From positions 1-29,419 of the IMG/VR virus record IMGVR_UViG_3300046319_000012: DNA of 29,419 nt; one strand, 5' to 3'. Source of the DNA: a virus. The notes beneath the pieces are model-generated. The model was not told the DNA's origin. It did no database searches and saw only the letters and a list, made by a program, of their open reading frames with translations. Shown piece by piece: positions 1 through 6,181 of the stretch (position 1 is its first letter; every line of letters starts with the position of its first letter). The position numbers and the translations under genes are program-made.

Positions 1-1
1 C

Positions 2-34
2 TGTATAGCCTACGCTGTAACCGTGAAAAAGTAA
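2..34 (+). CDS. Possible 3' end of an upstream gene
   Basis: The only short reading frame that enters from the left edge and stops before the terminator ends in residues ...AYAVTVKK and a TAA at 32-34. The terminator that follows at 53-81 makes sense as the end of an upstream transcription unit. Ten codons are too few to identify a product, and another frame stays open longer but runs through the terminator. Treat this as a plausible but unproven partial gene. Confidence 0.3.
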   Translation, partial: CIAYAVTVKK

Positions 35-52
35 ACCTTTGGTTTTCCACTA

Positions 53-81
53 ATACCCCTCAAGTTCTGAGGGGTATTTTT
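53..81 (+). terminator. Rho-independent terminator
   Basis: A perfect 10-bp stem (ATACCCCTCA at 53-62 pairing with TGAGGGGTAT at 68-77) has a 5-nt loop and runs directly into five T residues at 77-81. It closes the transcription unit left of the window and insulates it from the promoter at 122-150. Confidence 0.88.
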
Positions 82-92
82 CCTTGTAGAAT

Positions 93-124
93 CAACAACT
101 TACGATACCTCCAGAAAGTTGTTG
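93..124 (+). other. Second hairpin upstream of the Gp88-family gene
   Basis: CAACAACTT at 93-101 pairs perfectly with AAGTTGTTG at 116-124 across a 14-nt loop. The stem is AT-rich and no clean T-tract follows, so it is a poor terminator. Its right arm overlaps the proposed -35 box at 122-127, so it could be an operator-like inverted repeat, a processing site or chance. Confidence 0.4.
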
Positions 125-150
125 TCTTTAATCCAAGATTCAGCGATAAT
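122..150 (+). promoter_or_regulatory. Sigma70-like (early-type) promoter
   Basis: TTGTCT at 122-127 and GATAAT at 145-150 are separated by 17 bp, close to the TTGACA-N17-TATAAT consensus. The site lies between a terminator and the first gene of the rightward replication block, and gives a leader of roughly 20-25 nt before the ATG at 181. The ribosome-binding site AAAAGGA (about 168-173) sits about 7 nt upstream of the start. A host-sigma promoter fits an early phage operon; this is inferred from sequence only. Confidence 0.5.
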
Positions 151-180
151 ATATCTAATGAATCGAGAAAAGGACGTGAA

Positions 181-876
181 ATGACTCTACTGACTGTTGG
201 AAACCCAAAGCTGCTCAAAGGTACTAAGAAGGGTTATTTGTCTTCTGTCCTCCACTTCGCTCCAGCTGACTTGTCTGGTAAAGAAGTCTGTCCAAAGCGT
301 ACTGCAGGTTGCACAGCTGCTTGCTTGAACACCGCTGGTCGTGGCGGTATCTTCAAGAAGGGTGAATCTACCAATGTGATTCAACAAGCACGTATCCGTA
401 AGACTAAGGCATTTTTCGAGAATCGTCAAGAGTTTCTCAATGAGTTGACTCTTGAGATTGTCAAGACAATCAAGAAGGCTGAGAAGCAGGGGTTGATTCC
501 AGTGTTTCGTCTTAATGGCACTTCTGACTTGGCATGGGAAAAGTACGAAGTTGCTGAAGGTAAGAACATTTTCCAGATGTTTCCAGATGTTCAGTTCTAT
601 GACTACACGAAGATCAACAATCGTAAAGTCAAACACATCCCCAACTATCACCTCACTTTCAGTAAGGCTGATGGCAACGATATGGATGTGCGTATCGCTC
701 TTTCCAATGGTATGAATGTCGCTGCAGTTTTCCACAGCGTGCCAGAGACTTATCTTGGTCGTGAAGTTATCAATGGCGATGAAACAGACTTGCGTTTCCT
801 CGATCCAAAGGGTGTTATCGTTGGCTTGAAGGCTAAGGGTAAAGCTAAGAAAGACACGACAGGTTTTGTAGTATGA
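181..876 (+). CDS. Gp88-family phage protein (function unknown)
   Basis: A 231-aa protein that resembles the phage family named after mycobacteriophage gene product 88. The recognisable features are a cysteine cluster C37-x6-C44-x3-C48 followed by LNTAGRG (49-55), a basic helical stretch QARIRKTKAFF (69-79), and the hallmark RLNGTSDLAWE (110-120). No enzymatic role is established for the family as far as I know. Three closely spaced cysteines plus invariant polar motifs suggest metal binding or an Fe-S site, which is inference. The start has a good Shine-Dalgarno (AAAAGGA) and follows a sigma70-like promoter. The TGA stop overlaps the next ATG (ATGA), indicating translational coupling. It is first in the replication/early block. 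Confidence 0.75.
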   Translation: MTLLTVGNPKLLKGTKKGYLSSVLHFAPADLSGKEVCPKRTAGCTAACLNTAGRGGIFKKGESTNVIQQARIRKTKAFFENRQEFLNELTLEIVKTIKKAEKQGLIPVFRLNGTSDLAWEKYEVAEGKNIFQMFPDVQFYDYTKINNRKVKHIPNYHLTFSKADGNDMDVRIALSNGMNVAAVFHSVPETYLGREVINGDETDLRFLDPKGVIVGLKAKGKAKKDTTGFVV

Positions 877-1217
877 TTTACCACACCACTCCAATGAAGT
901 CCAAGAAACGTAAACCAAATGCTAAACAACGTGAGTTAGATAAATCATGGGCTGACCTTCTTAAGAAGTATGAACCAAAGAAGCCTCTAGCAGTCGCTAA
1001 GGATGCTGGTCTTTCATACTCACTTGGCATACCTGCTGGTCGGGAGACCCCTAAGCTGCCGAGTCGTTCAACTGCTGGTGGGAATGCCAGCTGGCGTCCC
1101 AATCCAGTCTACACAGGCGATAAGATTAAAGGTATTGGTACAATGCATAAAAGCAATGCTGTACCAGTGTTTAGTGACGAAGAAGCTCATGATATTGCAA
1201 CAATGAGGAGAGGTTAA
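873..1217 (+). CDS. Conserved small phage protein, unknown function
   Basis: A 114-aa basic protein. The N-terminal part is lysine-rich (KKRKPNAKQRELDKSW), the middle is Ser/Gly/Pro-rich, and the C-terminus carries a compact motif, GIGTMHKSNAVPVFSDEEA, followed by IATMRRG. I recognise this arrangement as a recurrent small hypothetical protein of environmental phages, but no function is known to me. The start at 873 overlaps the previous stop. An internal ATG at 894 (beginning MKSKKRK) is an equally plausible start because homologues usually begin near the KKRKPNA stretch. The TAA stop shares one base with the next ATG. Confidence 0.65.
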   Translation: MIYHTTPMKSKKRKPNAKQRELDKSWADLLKKYEPKKPLAVAKDAGLSYSLGIPAGRETPKLPSRSTAGGNASWRPNPVYTGDKIKGIGTMHKSNAVPVFSDEEAHDIATMRRG

Positions 1218-1462
1218 TGGAACCGAAAAAACTTCTAAAGATTCGCCTAATGCCAGATGGTACTTGGCAGAATGTATATGTACAGGATTCTGATATGGAT
1301 CGCTTAGATGCATTCTTATTGGAAGAAATTCAAAGACAAACTAGAATGTCTCGACGAGAACGTATCCAAAAGAAGGCAGAAGATTACATCGAAGAAGCCT
1401 TAGCTATGTCTGATTATGAAGAGTCTAAGATTGTCCTCTCTCATATCATGAATCTGAAATAA
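1217..1462 (+). CDS. Small hypothetical protein
   Basis: An 81-aa charged, mostly helical protein with no motif I recognise. The N-terminal segment (KLLKIRLMPDGTWQNVYV) looks like a short beta hairpin and the rest is a Glu/Arg-rich helix pair. The ribosome-binding site GAGGAGAGG lies 4-5 nt upstream of the ATG, which itself overlaps the previous TAA by one base. It is co-transcribed with its neighbours upstream of gp33. Confidence 0.6.
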   Translation: MEPKKLLKIRLMPDGTWQNVYVQDSDMDRLDAFLLEEIQRQTRMSRRERIQKKAEDYIEEALAMSDYEESKIVLSHIMNLK

Positions 1463-1494
1463 ACCTTGCCTTGCAATATAAACTGGAGTATAAT

Positions 1495-1719
1495 ATGGAT
1501 ATGGACTTGATTACTAAATACAATACCCTGCTCTCTGAGCGCATGAAGATGGATAAATTCTTCACTATGTTCTTAGACAAATTTGAACGTAAGATGGATC
1601 CAGAACGTACCGATACGCCTATCTGGAAACTCTACAAACAAAAGCATAAAGAATATGGACAACTTTGTCAAGAAATTAGAAACACTAACTACTACATACA
1701 GCGACAAGCCAATGTTTAA
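1495..1719 (+). CDS. Small hypothetical protein in the dsbA position upstream of gp33
   Basis: A 74-aa protein starting MDMDLITKYN. I chose the ATG at 1495 over the in-frame TTG at 1471 because CTGGAG (1483-1488) gives a well-placed ribosome-binding site. The protein is helical and charged, with a central PERTDTPIWKLYKQKHKEY segment. In T4 the slot before gene 33 is held by dsbA (a dsDNA-binding protein). I see no similarity that would justify that name. The stop overlaps the gp33 start by 8 nt, so translation of the two is probably coupled. Confidence 0.6.
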   Translation: MDMDLITKYNTLLSERMKMDKFFTMFLDKFERKMDPERTDTPIWKLYKQKHKEYGQLCQEIRNTNYYIQRQANV

Positions 1720-1927
1720 GACAGCCAACGAATTCTCTCTACATATTGAATCAATCGTTCGAGATAAACGTCTTAATTACATGGATGCTGTTCTTTATTA
1801 CTGTAAAGAAAACTTTCTGGAACCTGCGGATGTATCATCGCTTATCAACAAGTCATTGAAAGATAAGATCGAGATGGATTTTCGTGAGTTGAATTATTTA
1901 CCAAAACAAGCTAAACTAGACGTGTAA
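1712..1927 (+). CDS. 33: gp33-like late-transcription co-activator
   Basis: A 71-aa protein resembling the short gp33 of T4-like cyanophages. The pattern is a helix with FSLHIESIVRDKRLNYMDAV, then YCKENFLEP.DVSSLI, then a lysine-rich KSLKDKIEMDFRELN helix. In T4, gp33 (112 aa) binds the RNA-polymerase beta-flap and links the sliding clamp gp45 to sigma factor gp55 at late promoters. The start at 1712 (MFKTANEF) is preferred over the longer in-frame extension from 1583, because the extra residues overlap the upstream gene out of frame and look like noise. Gene order 33-59-32 matches T4. It implies that late promoters with TATAAATA-like boxes exist, consistent with those noted near 8806 and 22888. 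Confidence 0.7.
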   Translation: MFKTANEFSLHIESIVRDKRLNYMDAVLYYCKENFLEPADVSSLINKSLKDKIEMDFRELNYLPKQAKLDV

Positions 1928-1932
1928 AACAT

Positions 1933-2544
1933 ATGGATGGTTTCAAAGCATACCGTTATTACCTAGCTATCAAACTGCATTTTACGACTGAAAAATTTAA
2001 CGTCTTCGAAAGTCGAGGTAATGTTAAAGGCACTCGTGAGGCGTTCAATGCTCGTAATGACAGATATATTTTCGAAAAACTTGCAGGTAAGTTTGATACC
2101 GACAGAGACATAATTCAGTTTTTTGTATCAAACTTTGCTTATGGAAATGGCAATGCAATTTACGAAGGTAAGACAGCTGAAGATAATCTCGTTGAGTGGA
2201 GTAGACGTAAACAAGCTATCACTCAAATTTTTATCGATGACTTGGCTAAATTGCTGTCATACATAGAAGTGAATAAGCTACCAAGCAGCTCAGTGTTAAA
2301 TTTTGTTGAAGATGAATATCCAGTCGCACTGAAGTTATTCATCGGAGGACAAATAAGTATAGAAACACTAAACATCTTAGAAGATTACCATCCTATTGTT
2401 GAACACTGGAGTCAAAACTCTGCTGTGAAACACATATGGAGCGATGAACTGTTACGAATTAAAAAGTTGACTGGGTTCGTTAAGTATAATAAGATTAAGG
2501 CTAGTCGAGTTTTCACACACTTCATGGAAGAAATTGCAGAGTAA
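1933..2544 (+). CDS. 59: gp59 replicative helicase loader
   Basis: A 203-aa protein close in length to T4 gp59 (217 aa). In T4 this two-domain, all-helical protein loads the gp41 helicase onto gp32-coated forked DNA and helps replisome assembly and recombination-dependent replication. Diagnostic stretches are the start MDGFKAYRYYLAIKLHF, then FNARNDRYIFEKLA, then IIQFFVSNFAYGN (about residues 56-68), and a C-terminal DELLRIKKLTGFVKY. Placement directly between gp33 and gp32 matches T4 order. The start lies 5 nt after the gp33 stop without an obvious Shine-Dalgarno, so it is probably translated by coupling. Confidence 0.85.
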   Translation: MDGFKAYRYYLAIKLHFTTEKFNVFESRGNVKGTREAFNARNDRYIFEKLAGKFDTDRDIIQFFVSNFAYGNGNAIYEGKTAEDNLVEWSRRKQAITQIFIDDLAKLLSYIEVNKLPSSSVLNFVEDEYPVALKLFIGGQISIETLNILEDYHPIVEHWSQNSAVKHIWSDELLRIKKLTGFVKYNKIKASRVFTHFMEEIAE

Positions 2545-2548
2545 TACA

Positions 2549-2764
2549 ATGGGTAAGACTTACACTCAATCGAAGCGATTCGATGACGAATTTGGTGGGC
2601 GTTCAGGGAAACCTGCCAAACATAGCAGCGGTAAAAAAACTGGTGGTATGAGAACGCTAAATAGTTATGTTGAAGAAGATTATGATATCAACGTCGAAGA
2701 TTTCGATGATGAGTTTGAATTAGACGATCAGATTTCAATACAACACAATACTAATACAAAGTAA
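2549..2764 (+). CDS. Small acidic protein between gp59 and gp32
   Basis: A 71-aa protein starting MGKTYTQSKRFDDEFGG. The N-terminal half is basic and Gly/Ser/Lys-rich. The C-terminal half is strongly acidic (YVEEDYDINVEDFDDEFELDD), giving a charge-split, likely disordered protein. The ATG at 2549 is chosen over the in-frame TTG at 2534, which lies inside gp59. No family is recognised. The acidic tail is reminiscent of the acidic tip of gp32, so a role in recruiting replisome proteins is possible, but that is speculation. Confidence 0.6.
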   Translation: MGKTYTQSKRFDDEFGGRSGKPAKHSSGKKTGGMRTLNSYVEEDYDINVEDFDDEFELDDQISIQHNTNTK

Positions 2765-2780
2765 ATACTAAGGAAAATAT

Positions 2781-3002
2781 ATGGATATCCAAAAACTACG
2801 TGCTATGCGCAACTCTGACTTTGGTGCTATTTCTAGCGCATTCGAAAAAGTCGCAAATCCCCAAACTGAAACCAAGTCATACAACGACGATCGTTACTGG
2901 CGTCTCGAAGGTGACAAAGCTGGCAATGGTACTGCCACTTTGCGTTTCCTCCCACGTGTAGAAGGCGATGATCTCTCACGGGTTCCAAGGTCCAACTGGT
3001 AA
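2781..3002 (+). CDS. 32: gp32 ssDNA-binding protein, N-terminal fragment (frame broken)
   Basis: This is the N-terminal part of the T4-type single-stranded DNA-binding protein. Residues 1-64 align by eye with gp32: a basic/hydrophobic start (MDIQKLRAMRNSDF) corresponding to the cooperativity B-domain, then YNDDRYWRLEGDKAGNGTATLRFLP, the start of the OB-fold core. The homology runs to GDD (ending at 2972). The frame then reads out of register and stops at 3002, while the rest of gp32 continues in the +1 frame from SHGFQGP at 2974. T4 gp32 has 14 residues between LRFLP and HGF and only about 7 remain here, so about 7 codons less 1 nt (20 nt) appear to be missing. AAGGA upstream gives a normal ribosome-binding site. 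Read together with the next entry as one gene. Confidence 0.8.
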   Translation: MDIQKLRAMRNSDFGAISSAFEKVANPQTETKSYNDDRYWRLEGDKAGNGTATLRFLPRVEGDDLSRVPRSNW

Positions 3003-3672
3003 ATGGTACATTGAAAATTCTCTGACCACTCTTGGCGAGAATGACCCTGTCGGTGAATTGAATACTACGCTATGGAACTCTGGTTCTGAATCCAACAAAG
3101 AAATTGCACGTAAGCAAAAGCGTAAGCTGAGTTTCACTGCAAACGTCTTGGTTGTGTCTGATCCAAAACACCCAGAGAACGAAGGCAAGGTATTCTTGTT
3201 TAAGTTCGGTAAGAAGATCTTTGATAAGATTATGGACAAGGCTCGCCCAACTTTCGAGGACGAGAAGCCACTGAACGTGTTTGATTTGTGGGAAGGTGCC
3301 AACTTCAAGATGCGTATGCGTAAGAAGGACGGTTATGCTAACTATGACGAATCTGCATTCATGGAGCCTTCTGCTGTTTCTGACAACGAAGACAAACTGT
3401 TGGCTATCGTTAATGCGCAACACAAGCTGTCTGAATTCACAGACCGTAAGAACTTTAAGTCTTACGACGAGTTGAAGAAGAAGTTGAATGAAGTTTTGTC
3501 TGGTGATTCTTTTGCGCCTAAGAGTGCTGCTGAAATTGCTGATGAACCACGTTCTGCACCAGCACCTGCTTTTACTACTAAAGCAGCACCATCACCAAAG
3601 TCTGCTGTCTCTAACCAAGACGACGACGAAGATGTGATGTCTTATTTCCAGAAGATTGCCAACGACGAGTAA
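2968..3672 (+). CDS. 32: gp32 ssDNA-binding protein, core and C-terminal part (frame broken)
   Basis: This fragment carries most of gp32. True homology begins at SHGFQGPTGKWYIEN (from 2974). It continues through RKQKRKLSFTANVLVV, the conserved PENEGKVF.FKFGKKIFDKI, DLWEGANFKM and GYANYDES, then a Pro/Ala/Ser-rich linker and an acidic tip (DDDEDVMSYF). In T4 the corresponding acidic tip binds gp59, gp43 and other replisome proteins. No cysteine occurs in either fragment, so the T4 zinc site (His64, Cys77, Cys87, Cys90) is absent, as in cyanophage gp32. The ATG at 2968 is probably not a real start. It merely lies in this frame just before the junction. Restoring about 20 nt would give a protein near 303 aa, against 301 in T4. 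Confidence 0.85.
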   Translation: MISHGFQGPTGKWYIENSLTTLGENDPVGELNTTLWNSGSESNKEIARKQKRKLSFTANVLVVSDPKHPENEGKVFLFKFGKKIFDKIMDKARPTFEDEKPLNVFDLWEGANFKMRMRKKDGYANYDESAFMEPSAVSDNEDKLLAIVNAQHKLSEFTDRKNFKSYDELKKKLNEVLSGDSFAPKSAAEIADEPRSAPAPAFTTKAAPSPKSAVSNQDDDEDVMSYFQKIANDE

Positions 3673-3692
3673 TCAATTCTGCGGAATGATTA

Positions 3693-3717
3693 ATGGGAGC
3701 CTTGAGCTCCCATTTTT
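3693..3717. terminator. Terminator between convergent gp32 and tape-measure genes
   Basis: ATGGGAGC at 3693-3700 pairs with GCTCCCAT at 3706-3713 around a 5-nt loop, followed by a T-run at 3713-3717. It lies 21 nt after the gp32 stop, and its right edge touches the end of the leftward gene. The T-tract favours termination of the rightward transcript. In the leftward direction the trailing tract is weaker (ATTAATCATT), so two-way function is possible but less certain. Confidence 0.85.
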
Positions 3718-5272
3718 ATGCTTGTCGTAAACGACTATCAGCGTACCTGTTAACAGATGAATCCTGATTTCGAATCGGCGCTCGAATGATCTGGTTCTGT
3801 GTAGTATTGTTATTTACTGGTGCATTAACTATGTTAGAACCACCAGATTGTTTCTCAGGTAACGATGCACCAGCATTATCAGCAGATTTTTGTTCAACAG
3901 TAGACGCCGATGTTGGAGCAGGTGCTTCTGGTGATTTAGAACCACCTTCACTTTTGAATGGATAGAATGGACCAACACTAACTTCTCCAGTTAGCTTGGA
4001 ATCAAATAATTTAATCTTAGGAATTCCAATAGCAGATAAAGCAGACATTAATCCATCTTTAGCTGATGTCAGGAATTCCATAAATGGTGTAACAACGTGT
4101 TCACCAATCCAAGAACTAAAGTCACCAATAACTTCTTTGATGGCATCCTTATCGAATAGACCAAACGTTAAGAAGTCCACGATACCAGCTAGACCAGCAA
4201 TAAGTGCCTTACCTATACTGCCTGTTTTCATATACTCATCGAAGCCATCTGTAATACCTTCGAATAGAGATCCAACGATCATACCAATAGCAAAGATTTT
4301 ACCCAAAGCCTTGAGAATATTCATCGGGCTAAACATAGTCTTTATAGCAGTCATGAAGCCTTCACCCAAGAATCCAGTGATCGTATCCATTAAACCACCA
4401 CCACCAGATGCTTTTTCTGGTTTAACTTTCTCAACTCCGCCAGTCTTACCACCAAGCCCGTCTCTGATTTCTTCTAGAAGTTTAAGTTCTTTTTCTTGAA
4501 CTTTGGCTGCTTCCATTTCAGACTCTTGCGCTGCGCCAGCGTTTAGAGACATAACTGGAGTTGGAGAGAATTGATTAGTTGCTACATCATGTGAGCCATA
4601 TTTGTCTGTCAACTCATTACGTTTTGATATGAGAGCAGCACCACCCTTGGTCTTAGACATTTGCTCTTCAGATAAACCAGTGGCTCTTTTAAACTTATCA
4701 ATTTCTTGTTCGTGGCTTTTGATTTCTTTAGCAGTTTGAAATGCACCTTCTGCATTAGCTGCACTAGTATCACCACCAAGAAGGCGTTGCTTTTCTCTGA
4801 ACTCGCTTTTAGCAATAGCTTTGTTAAATACTCCACCAACGTTTAGAGCACCCATCACTGTTCGCCCTAACCCACCAGTCTTAAGGCTTAGCTTTTCTTG
4901 AATACCTTGCTTCTTTGCATTAAGGCTGGCACCCATCTCTTGGAATACGTTACCTTGAGTTTTCATTGTCTGGGCTAGGTCTGCGATATTAGCAGCTTCA
5001 ACACGCCACTCACGTTCGTAGTCTTCTTGCTGTTTTGCTCTACGTTTAGTAGTCTTTAGTTGATCTTCAAGAGTGTCCAGAATCTTTTCTTGTAATCCAG
5101 AAAGATCTTGATTACCAGTAGAAACTTGTTTAGTTTTCTCGTGATGCTGAGACAATTCCATCAATTTTTTGATTGAGGTTAGCTCGCCCAACGTAGACAC
5201 TTGGGCTTCTAGTAAGTTTTTGAAATCACTTGAACTTACATTAACAACATAACCTAATTGATTTTTTGCCAT
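3716..5272 (-). CDS. Tape-measure / baseplate hub protein (gp29 position)
   Basis: A 518-aa protein at the end of the leftward block. It has a coiled-coil-rich N-terminal third (for example EKILDTLEDQLKTTKRRAKQ), a Gly/Ala-rich hydrophobic centre (ILKALGKIFAIGMIVGSLF and IGKALIAGLAGIVDFLTF), and a Ser/Pro/Asn/Gln-rich tail (VNAPVNNNTTQNQ). This composition is typical of tail tape-measure proteins, which sit inside the tube and set tail length. In T4 that job belongs to gp29 (590 aa), which lies near 26 and 51. Its place immediately after a gp26/gp51-type pair with a frameshift signal strongly supports this call. The gap to the upstream stop is 2 nt. There is no clear residue-level match to gp29, so the gene symbol is left open. 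Confidence 0.7.
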   Translation of the reverse strand: MAKNQLGYVVNVSSSDFKNLLEAQVSTLGELTSIKKLMELSQHHEKTKQVSTGNQDLSGLQEKILDTLEDQLKTTKRRAKQQEDYEREWRVEAANIADLAQTMKTQGNVFQEMGASLNAKKQGIQEKLSLKTGGLGRTVMGALNVGGVFNKAIAKSEFREKQRLLGGDTSAANAEGAFQTAKEIKSHEQEIDKFKRATGLSEEQMSKTKGGAALISKRNELTDKYGSHDVATNQFSPTPVMSLNAGAAQESEMEAAKVQEKELKLLEEIRDGLGGKTGGVEKVKPEKASGGGGLMDTITGFLGEGFMTAIKTMFSPMNILKALGKIFAIGMIVGSLFEGITDGFDEYMKTGSIGKALIAGLAGIVDFLTFGLFDKDAIKEVIGDFSSWIGEHVVTPFMEFLTSAKDGLMSALSAIGIPKIKLFDSKLTGEVSVGPFYPFKSEGGSKSPEAPAPTSASTVEQKSADNAGASLPEKQSGGSNIVNAPVNNNTTQNQIIRAPIRNQDSSVNRYADSRLRQA

Positions 5273-5274
5273 CT

Positions 5275-5418
5275 TTATCTCTTTTTAGATTCGATTCTTT
5301 GTTTTTCTTCTTCTAGATACTGGATCAACATATGTGTATAAATTTCTCGCTCAAATGGTATCATGTTTTCTAACTCAGCTAGAGAGTATTTGTGATACTG
5401 CATCAAAGCGAAATTCAT
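5275..5418 (-). CDS. Small gp51-like / tail-assembly chaperone frame
   Basis: A 47-aa reading frame starting MNFALMQYHKYSLAELENM and continuing IPFEREIYTHMLIQYLEEE, a pattern I associate with the small protein that follows gp26 in T4-like aquatic phages, often labelled gp51 (baseplate hub assembly). The same frame is open upstream of this ATG through LCHESLVNFYK, back to a run of eight T residues at the end of gp26 (5459-5466 on the + strand). It can therefore be expressed as a -1 extension of gp26, adding about 61 residues for a product near 300 aa. The conserved-looking NFYK-NFALM stretch spans the ATG, which argues that the frameshift product is the functional one. The stop at 5275-5277 lies 2 nt before the tape-measure start. 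Confidence 0.72.
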   Translation of the reverse strand: MNFALMQYHKYSLAELENMIPFEREIYTHMLIQYLEEEKQRIESKKR

Positions 5419-5456
5419 TTTATAGAAGTTCACCAAACTCTCGTGACACAGGTTTA

Positions 5457-5466
5457 TTAAAAAAAA
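5457..5466 (-). promoter_or_regulatory. Candidate programmed -1 ribosomal frameshift site
   Basis: On the coding (minus) strand the gp26 frame reads AGT TTT TTT TAA. The T8 run contains T_TTT_TTT in the correct phase, with the zero-frame stop directly behind it. After a -1 slip the frame is open for 61 codons to the stop at 5275 and includes the entire gp51-like peptide. Slippage on homopolymers can also happen during transcription. I did not find a convincing downstream pseudoknot by eye. Confidence 0.65.
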
Positions 5467-6179
5467 CTTTGCATGCCCTCCAAGGCAACTTTGTGGTGTT
5501 TACCACACACAGGGCAGTTATACTCTACTTCTTTTCTAATCTTTGGCATTGTAGTAAAGAATGCTTGAATATTCTTAAACTGGTCTGTGGTAAGATTACC
5601 CAAAAATGTTAGAAGCTCTTCTTTCTTCTGCTCAGCGCCATAGTGGAGTTCGTCGCCCTGATAGATGTAGTCAATACAATCTGCGATAACATCAAAAATC
5701 GCATCAATGTTTTCAGTGTCTAGCTCTTCAAGTCTAGTCATAACTTTCATCGTTGGATACCTCATCACAACACCAACGTCTTCAAATAAATCAATCTTGT
5801 TCGTGTGACCTTCTGGCTTGTCTACTTGTAGACTAGTTAAATCAATAGAGATTTTAACCTTAGCCTTGTCGTTTTCTCCTCCGTGATCGATATCACATGG
5901 GAATAGAAGTTCAACAATTTCACCGACAGACTTAGCACGGATCTGCGTGAAGATGTATTCAATATCAAACATCGCCAACTTATCAATATCAATTTTATCT
6001 AGAACGCAGTCTTGGATAACACCCTTTAGGCTGTCAATCATCACAGTGATGTCTTCAGATTGTTGTGCTATCAATAAAGCCTTTTCTTCTTTAACGAGAA
6101 AGGGACGATACTTAACATTCACTCCAGTGGATGGCACCGTTAAGTTGTACTTCGGTGTTGCCATAATTGGTAAAGCCAT
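5457..6179 (-). CDS. 26: gp26 baseplate hub subunit
   Basis: A 240-aa protein similar to gp26 of T4-like phages (208 aa in T4), a factor in baseplate hub assembly. Key stretches are PKYNLTVPSTGVNVKYRPFL and VKEEKALLIAQQSED near the start, then FDIEYIFTQIRAKSVGE in the middle. The C-terminus is a zinc-ribbon-like YNCPVCGKHHKVAL. The gene ends AGT TTT TTT TAA, i.e. on a T_TTT_TTT heptamer, a canonical -1 slippery site. A fraction of ribosomes probably shifts into the gp51-like frame. The start at 6179 has an excellent AAGGAG 7 nt upstream, lying inside the last codons of gp16. Confidence 0.82.
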   Translation of the reverse strand: MALPIMATPKYNLTVPSTGVNVKYRPFLVKEEKALLIAQQSEDITVMIDSLKGVIQDCVLDKIDIDKLAMFDIEYIFTQIRAKSVGEIVELLFPCDIDHGGENDKAKVKISIDLTSLQVDKPEGHTNKIDLFEDVGVVMRYPTMKVMTRLEELDTENIDAIFDVIADCIDYIYQGDELHYGAEQKKEELLTFLGNLTTDQFKNIQAFFTTMPKIRKEVEYNCPVCGKHHKVALEGMQSFF

Positions 6180-6181
6180 AA

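Noticed and set aside
187-918. Long antisense frame (243 codons) opposite the Gp88-family gene
   Set aside because: It mirrors a well-supported gene with a promoter, ribosome-binding site and family motifs. The antisense translation is low-complexity-like and shows no recognisable domain.
2968-3672. gp32 deliberately encoded as two separate proteins
   Set aside because: The break falls within the OB-fold core and removes residues. The ATG at 2968 lies inside preserved upstream coding sequence, and a bisected OB-fold would hardly work. A lost 20-nt segment is simpler.
3996-4499. 167-codon + strand frame inside the tape-measure gene
   Set aside because: It is Ser/Pro/Ile-rich noise opposite a coherent tape-measure protein, with no ribosome-binding site and no independent support.
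5334-5612. 92-codon + strand frame across the gp26/gp51 junction
   Set aside because: It is antisense to two recognisable proteins and has no ribosome-binding site. Its openness follows from the codon bias of the true strand.
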